Below, piece by piece: positions 3,057 to 5,387 of a stretch of DNA of 5,387 nucleotides. The stretch's first letter is position 1, and every line of letters begins with the position of its first letter. The position numbers were made by a program, and so were the translations under genes. The notes beneath the pieces were generated by a model that was not told the origin of the DNA, ran no database searches, and worked only from the letters and a program-made list of their open reading frames with translations. This DNA is from Flavobacterium sp. 9R (GTDB lineage Bacteria; Bacteroidota; Bacteroidia; Flavobacteriales; Flavobacteriaceae). The stretch covers positions 1-5,387 of the forward strand of contig NZ_LR733427.1 in NCBI RefSeq assembly GCF_902506345.1, in the 5' to 3' direction.

Positions 3057-5153
3057 ATGAAACAGTTATTTTCCTTACTGCTCCTATGTTCCCTGAGTTG
3101 GGTGTCCGCACAAAAGGTGGAATCACCAACGGGAACTTTGGCGCTTACGTTTCAGCTCACGCCCGATGGTCAACCAACCTATGCGGTGAGCTACAAAAAT
3201 AAACCTGTGGTGCTGTCAAGCGCTTTGGGGGTGAGTCTAAAAGATAAAACGGCTTTGGCCAACCATTTTGAAGTGACGGGAACCAAAACCCACGCGGTCA
3301 ACGAAACTTGGAAACCGGTATTGGGAGAACAGGCCCAAATCACTAACCATTACAACGAATTGATTGTAGCTTTGGTACAGAAAGATTCGAAAGTGAAACT
3401 CAATTTGGTCTTTAGAGCCTTTGACGAAGGGTTGGCGTTTCGCTACGATTTCCCGAAACAAGAAAACCTGAACTATTTTATCATTTCGGACGAGAAAACC
3501 GAGTTCAATTTGACCGAAAACAATAAAGTGTTCTGGATTCCAGGTGATTTTGACAGCAATGAATACGTGTACAACGAAACGAAATTCTCCGAAATTGACA
3601 ACGAAAAACTGAACCTTAACAACGGAATCGGCGTAAAATCCATTCCCGGGAAATACACGGTGCAAACACCTTTGCAAATGAAATCGCCTTCAGGGCTGTA
3701 TCTCAATATTTTTGAGGCAGCAGTGGTGAATTATCCCGTAATGCATTTGGATGCCAACGTGCAAAAGTACACGCTAAAAGCCAATTTGGTGCCCAACGCC
3801 ATTGGCGACAAAGCCTATTTACAAGCGCCTTGCGTGTCACCTTGGCGTACGATTATGGTCAGCGATGATGCGAGAAAAATTGTGAGTTCCAAATTGATTT
3901 TGAACCTCAACGAGCCTTCTAAAATCGAAGATACCTCTTGGATAAAACCAATGAAATATGTGGGGATTTGGTGGGAAATGCACGTGGGGAAATCGACTTG
4001 GGATTATGCGGGTTCTCAAAATGCGCAAAACGCTGCGGGCAATCCAATTCCAACAGGCAAACACGGCGCTACTACCGAAAATACCAAACGCTATATTGAT
4101 TTTGCCGCCAAGCACGGTTTTGACGGCGTGTTGGTCGAAGGTTGGAACGTAGGTTGGGAAGACTGGGTAGGCAACTGGAAAGAGGATGTTTTTGATTTTA
4201 CGACGCCTTATCCCGACTTTAATTTGGCAGAAGTTTCGGCCTACGCCAAAGCAAAAAACGTAAAAATGATCATGCATCACGAGACTTCGGGTTCTGTGGG
4301 CAACTACGAACGCCACTTGGATCGCGCACTGGATTTGATGAAGAAATTCGATTATCCTGCGGCCAAAACGGGTTATGTGGGCAAAATCATTCCGCGTGGC
4401 GAATTCCACGACGGACAAGCAATGGTGAATCACTTTAATTTTGTGGCGCGTCGCTTTGCCGATAACAAATTGATGGTCAACTCACACGAATGTTCGCACC
4501 CAACTGGTTACAGCCGAACCTATCCCAACTACATCGCGGCCGAATCGGCTCGTGGGAACGAATTCAACGCTTGGAGCAACGGAAATCCGCCAGCGCACGA
4601 AACCATTTTGCCTTTCACGCGTCAGTTGGGCGGTCCTATGGATTACACCCCGGGGATTTTTGAAATCAAAATGAGCTACTACGATAAAAACAAAACCGAG
4701 CAGGTTCACACTACTTTGGCGAAGCAATTGGCCTTGTACGTGACGATGTATTCTCCCTTGCAAATGGCGGCCGACTTGATTGAAAACTACGAGAAATATC
4801 CCGATGCTTTTCAGTTCATCAAAGACGTTGCGATGGATTGGGACGAGAGTTTGTATCTAGAAGCGGAACCCGGCGATTATCTTACCGTGGCCAGAAAAAC
4901 CAAAGGCAAAGACACTTGGTTCCTAGGCGCCATCACCGATGAAAATGCCCGAACCACCGAAATCAAATTGGACTTCTTAACCAAAGGCAAAAAATACAAA
5001 GCCATCATCTACGAAGACGCCAAAAATGCACATTGGGAGAAAAACCCAATTGCTTACACCATTAAAACACAAGTGGTAACATCGGCTAGCAAACTCAAAC
5101 TGCAATTAGCCCCTGGGGGAGGAACCGCCATTAGTTTCGAACCACTGCCTTAA
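3057..5153 (+). CDS. susB: Secreted GH97 alpha-glucosidase, SusB-like
   Basis: A 698-aa glycoside hydrolase of family GH97 that releases glucose from the non-reducing end of starch oligosaccharides, acting in the periplasm. The ATG at 3057 is chosen over an upstream in-frame TTG (3018) because it gives a classic signal peptide, MKQLFSLLLLCSLSWVSA, with cleavage expected after Ala18. Domains: N-terminal beta-sandwich (about 20-290), (beta/alpha)8 barrel (about 299-590), C-terminal beta domain (about 600-698). Catalytic and calcium-binding Glu residues align with B. thetaiotaomicron SusB: Glu409 (MHHETS; base, SusB E439), Glu478 (NSHECSHPTG; E508), Glu496 (AAESARG; E526) and Glu502 (GNEF; acid, E532). 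Spacings of 69, 18 and 6 are the same as in SusB. Glu169 (SNEYVY) may match E194. This marks the inverting, alpha-glucosidase type. GGPMDYTPGIFE and LALYVTMYSPLQMAADL are family hallmarks. No SusC/SusD genes are in the window. GC is about 46%, above the left part; no clear promoter seen. Confidence 0.95.
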   Translation: MKQLFSLLLLCSLSWVSAQKVESPTGTLALTFQLTPDGQPTYAVSYKNKPVVLSSALGVSLKDKTALANHFEVTGTKTHAVNETWKPVLGEQAQITNHYNELIVALVQKDSKVKLNLVFRAFDEGLAFRYDFPKQENLNYFIISDEKTEFNLTENNKVFWIPGDFDSNEYVYNETKFSEIDNEKLNLNNGIGVKSIPGKYTVQTPLQMKSPSGLYLNIFEAAVVNYPVMHLDANVQKYTLKANLVPNAIGDKAYLQAPCVSPWRTIMVSDDARKIVSSKLILNLNEPSKIEDTSWIKPMKYVGIWWEMHVGKSTWDYAGSQNAQNAAGNPIPTGKHGATTENTKRYIDFAAKHGFDGVLVEGWNVGWEDWVGNWKEDVFDFTTPYPDFNLAEVSAYAKAKNVKMIMHHETSGSVGNYERHLDRALDLMKKFDYPAAKTGYVGKIIPRGEFHDGQAMVNHFNFVARRFADNKLMVNSHECSHPTGYSRTYPNYIAAESARGNEFNAWSNGNPPAHETILPFTRQLGGPMDYTPGIFEIKMSYYDKNKTEQVHTTLAKQLALYVTMYSPLQMAADLIENYEKYPDAFQFIKDVAMDWDESLYLEAEPGDYLTVARKTKGKDTWFLGAITDENARTTEIKLDFLTKGKKYKAIIYEDAKNAHWEKNPIAYTIKTQVVTSASKLKLQLAPGGGTAISFEPLP

Positions 5154-5387
5154 TTTTTAGGAGCAGACGCAGGCGGAGGACCACACGCGTCGTCCCGCTC
5201 TCCGCTCTATCTTTTTTACAAAAAAACCTAGTAGTAACCCACTACTAGGTTTTTTTGTAAAAAAGGATGCCGCTGCGATCCTTTAGATTTGCTAAATAAA
5301 TTTAAATTACTTTTAATCAACAACCAAACTGACAAAGTGAACCTTCTCTTCGATCAAAGTTAGCTACTTATGCCCCGATTAGGACTT
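5154..5387. other. Intergenic right edge, structured repeats, no gene
   Basis: After the GH97 stop comes a GC-rich segment. In it GCGGAG (5173-5178) can pair with CTCCGC (5200-5205) and GGAC (5178-5181) with GTCC (5192-5195), around an ACGCGT palindrome (5185-5190). The terminator follows, then a short hairpin, AAAGGAT (5262-5268) with ATCCTTT (5278-5284). The last 100 bases are AT-rich with stops in all minus-strand frames. TAGATTTG (5284-5291) matches a -7 box on the plus strand and TAACTTTG one on the minus strand (near 5356), but neither has a -33 box at correct spacing. No gene can be called. Confidence 0.5.
5211..5265. terminator. Strong bidirectional intrinsic terminator after GH97
   Basis: A perfect 25-bp inverted repeat (5211-5235 with 5241-5265) encloses the 5-base loop AACCC. 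The core stem is CCTAGTAGT (5227-5235) with ACTACTAGG (5241-5249), followed by seven T on the plus strand and, symmetrically, by seven T on the minus strand. It lies about 60 bases after the GH97 stop and should end transcription from both sides, which implies a convergent gene to the right or protection of GH97 from antisense reading. Confidence 0.92.

Noticed and set aside
3057..3110. GH97 as a lipoprotein, Cys at residue 11
   Set aside because: The Cys comes too early in the hydrophobic core, and VSA at 16-18 gives a better signal peptidase I site.
3237..3677. Long antisense frames inside GH97 (also at 3473-3706, 3837-4433 and 4482-4763)
   Set aside because: They are shadows of the GH97 coding frame in relatively GC-rich DNA; composition is Phe/Val/His/Arg-rich, with no recognisable domains.
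5370..5387. ATG at 5370 as the start of a new gene
   Set aside because: Only six codons are inside the window, with no promoter or ribosome-binding evidence.

Overview
The window looks like chromosomal DNA of a member of the Bacteroidota, most likely a Flavobacterium-like flavobacterium. The grounds are a SusB-type GH97 alpha-glucosidase, a good match to the Bacteroidota promoter consensus (TTTG / TAnnTTTG) in front of a toxin gene, starts without clear Shine-Dalgarno sequences, and AT-rich spacers with ACTAAT-type heptamers. The genus is inference.

The layout has two parts of different composition. Positions 1 to about 2935 are an accessory region, mostly AT-rich (roughly 25-40% GC in the lines counted), built of small modules. 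(i) 1-282 has no gene; it holds a 13-bp direct repeat and two copies, in opposite orientation, of a short repeat (YTACTGC-N5-TGTA..TAG). (ii) A 99-aa orphan ORF (283-582) has a phage-like motif and lies between two direct copies of that repeat; its stop codon touches the second copy. (iii) 583-697 is a cluster of three hairpins. (iv) A 347-aa tyrosine recombinase on the minus strand (698-1741) has all catalytic residues and a C-terminal segment reminiscent of integron integrases. (v) A divergent spacer contains palindromes and degenerate heptamers. (vi) A HigB/HigA-type toxin-antitoxin operon (1900-2535) has a promoter with an internal palindrome and probably a leaderless mRNA. (vii) A gene-free spacer contains 32 uninterrupted 7-bp repeats (2690-2913).

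From about 2936 the DNA changes to about 46% GC. It contains a possible 37-aa ORF and then the secreted GH97 glycoside hydrolase (3057-5153), which has the Glu residues of the inverting SusB type. The gene is followed by a strong bidirectional terminator (25-bp perfect inverted repeat) inside a structured GC-rich spacer. No gene can be called in the last 230 bases.

Working model (inference): the left part is a small cassette-type island in which the recombinase would act on the hairpin-forming repeats at its 3' side, the orphan ORF is a captured cassette, and the toxin-antitoxin pair stabilises the region. The GH97 gene is probably the host flank and serves starch or maltodextrin breakdown. 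The strongest possibly undescribed signal is the three-copy repeat beside an IntI-like recombinase that lacks the IntI-specific insertion.
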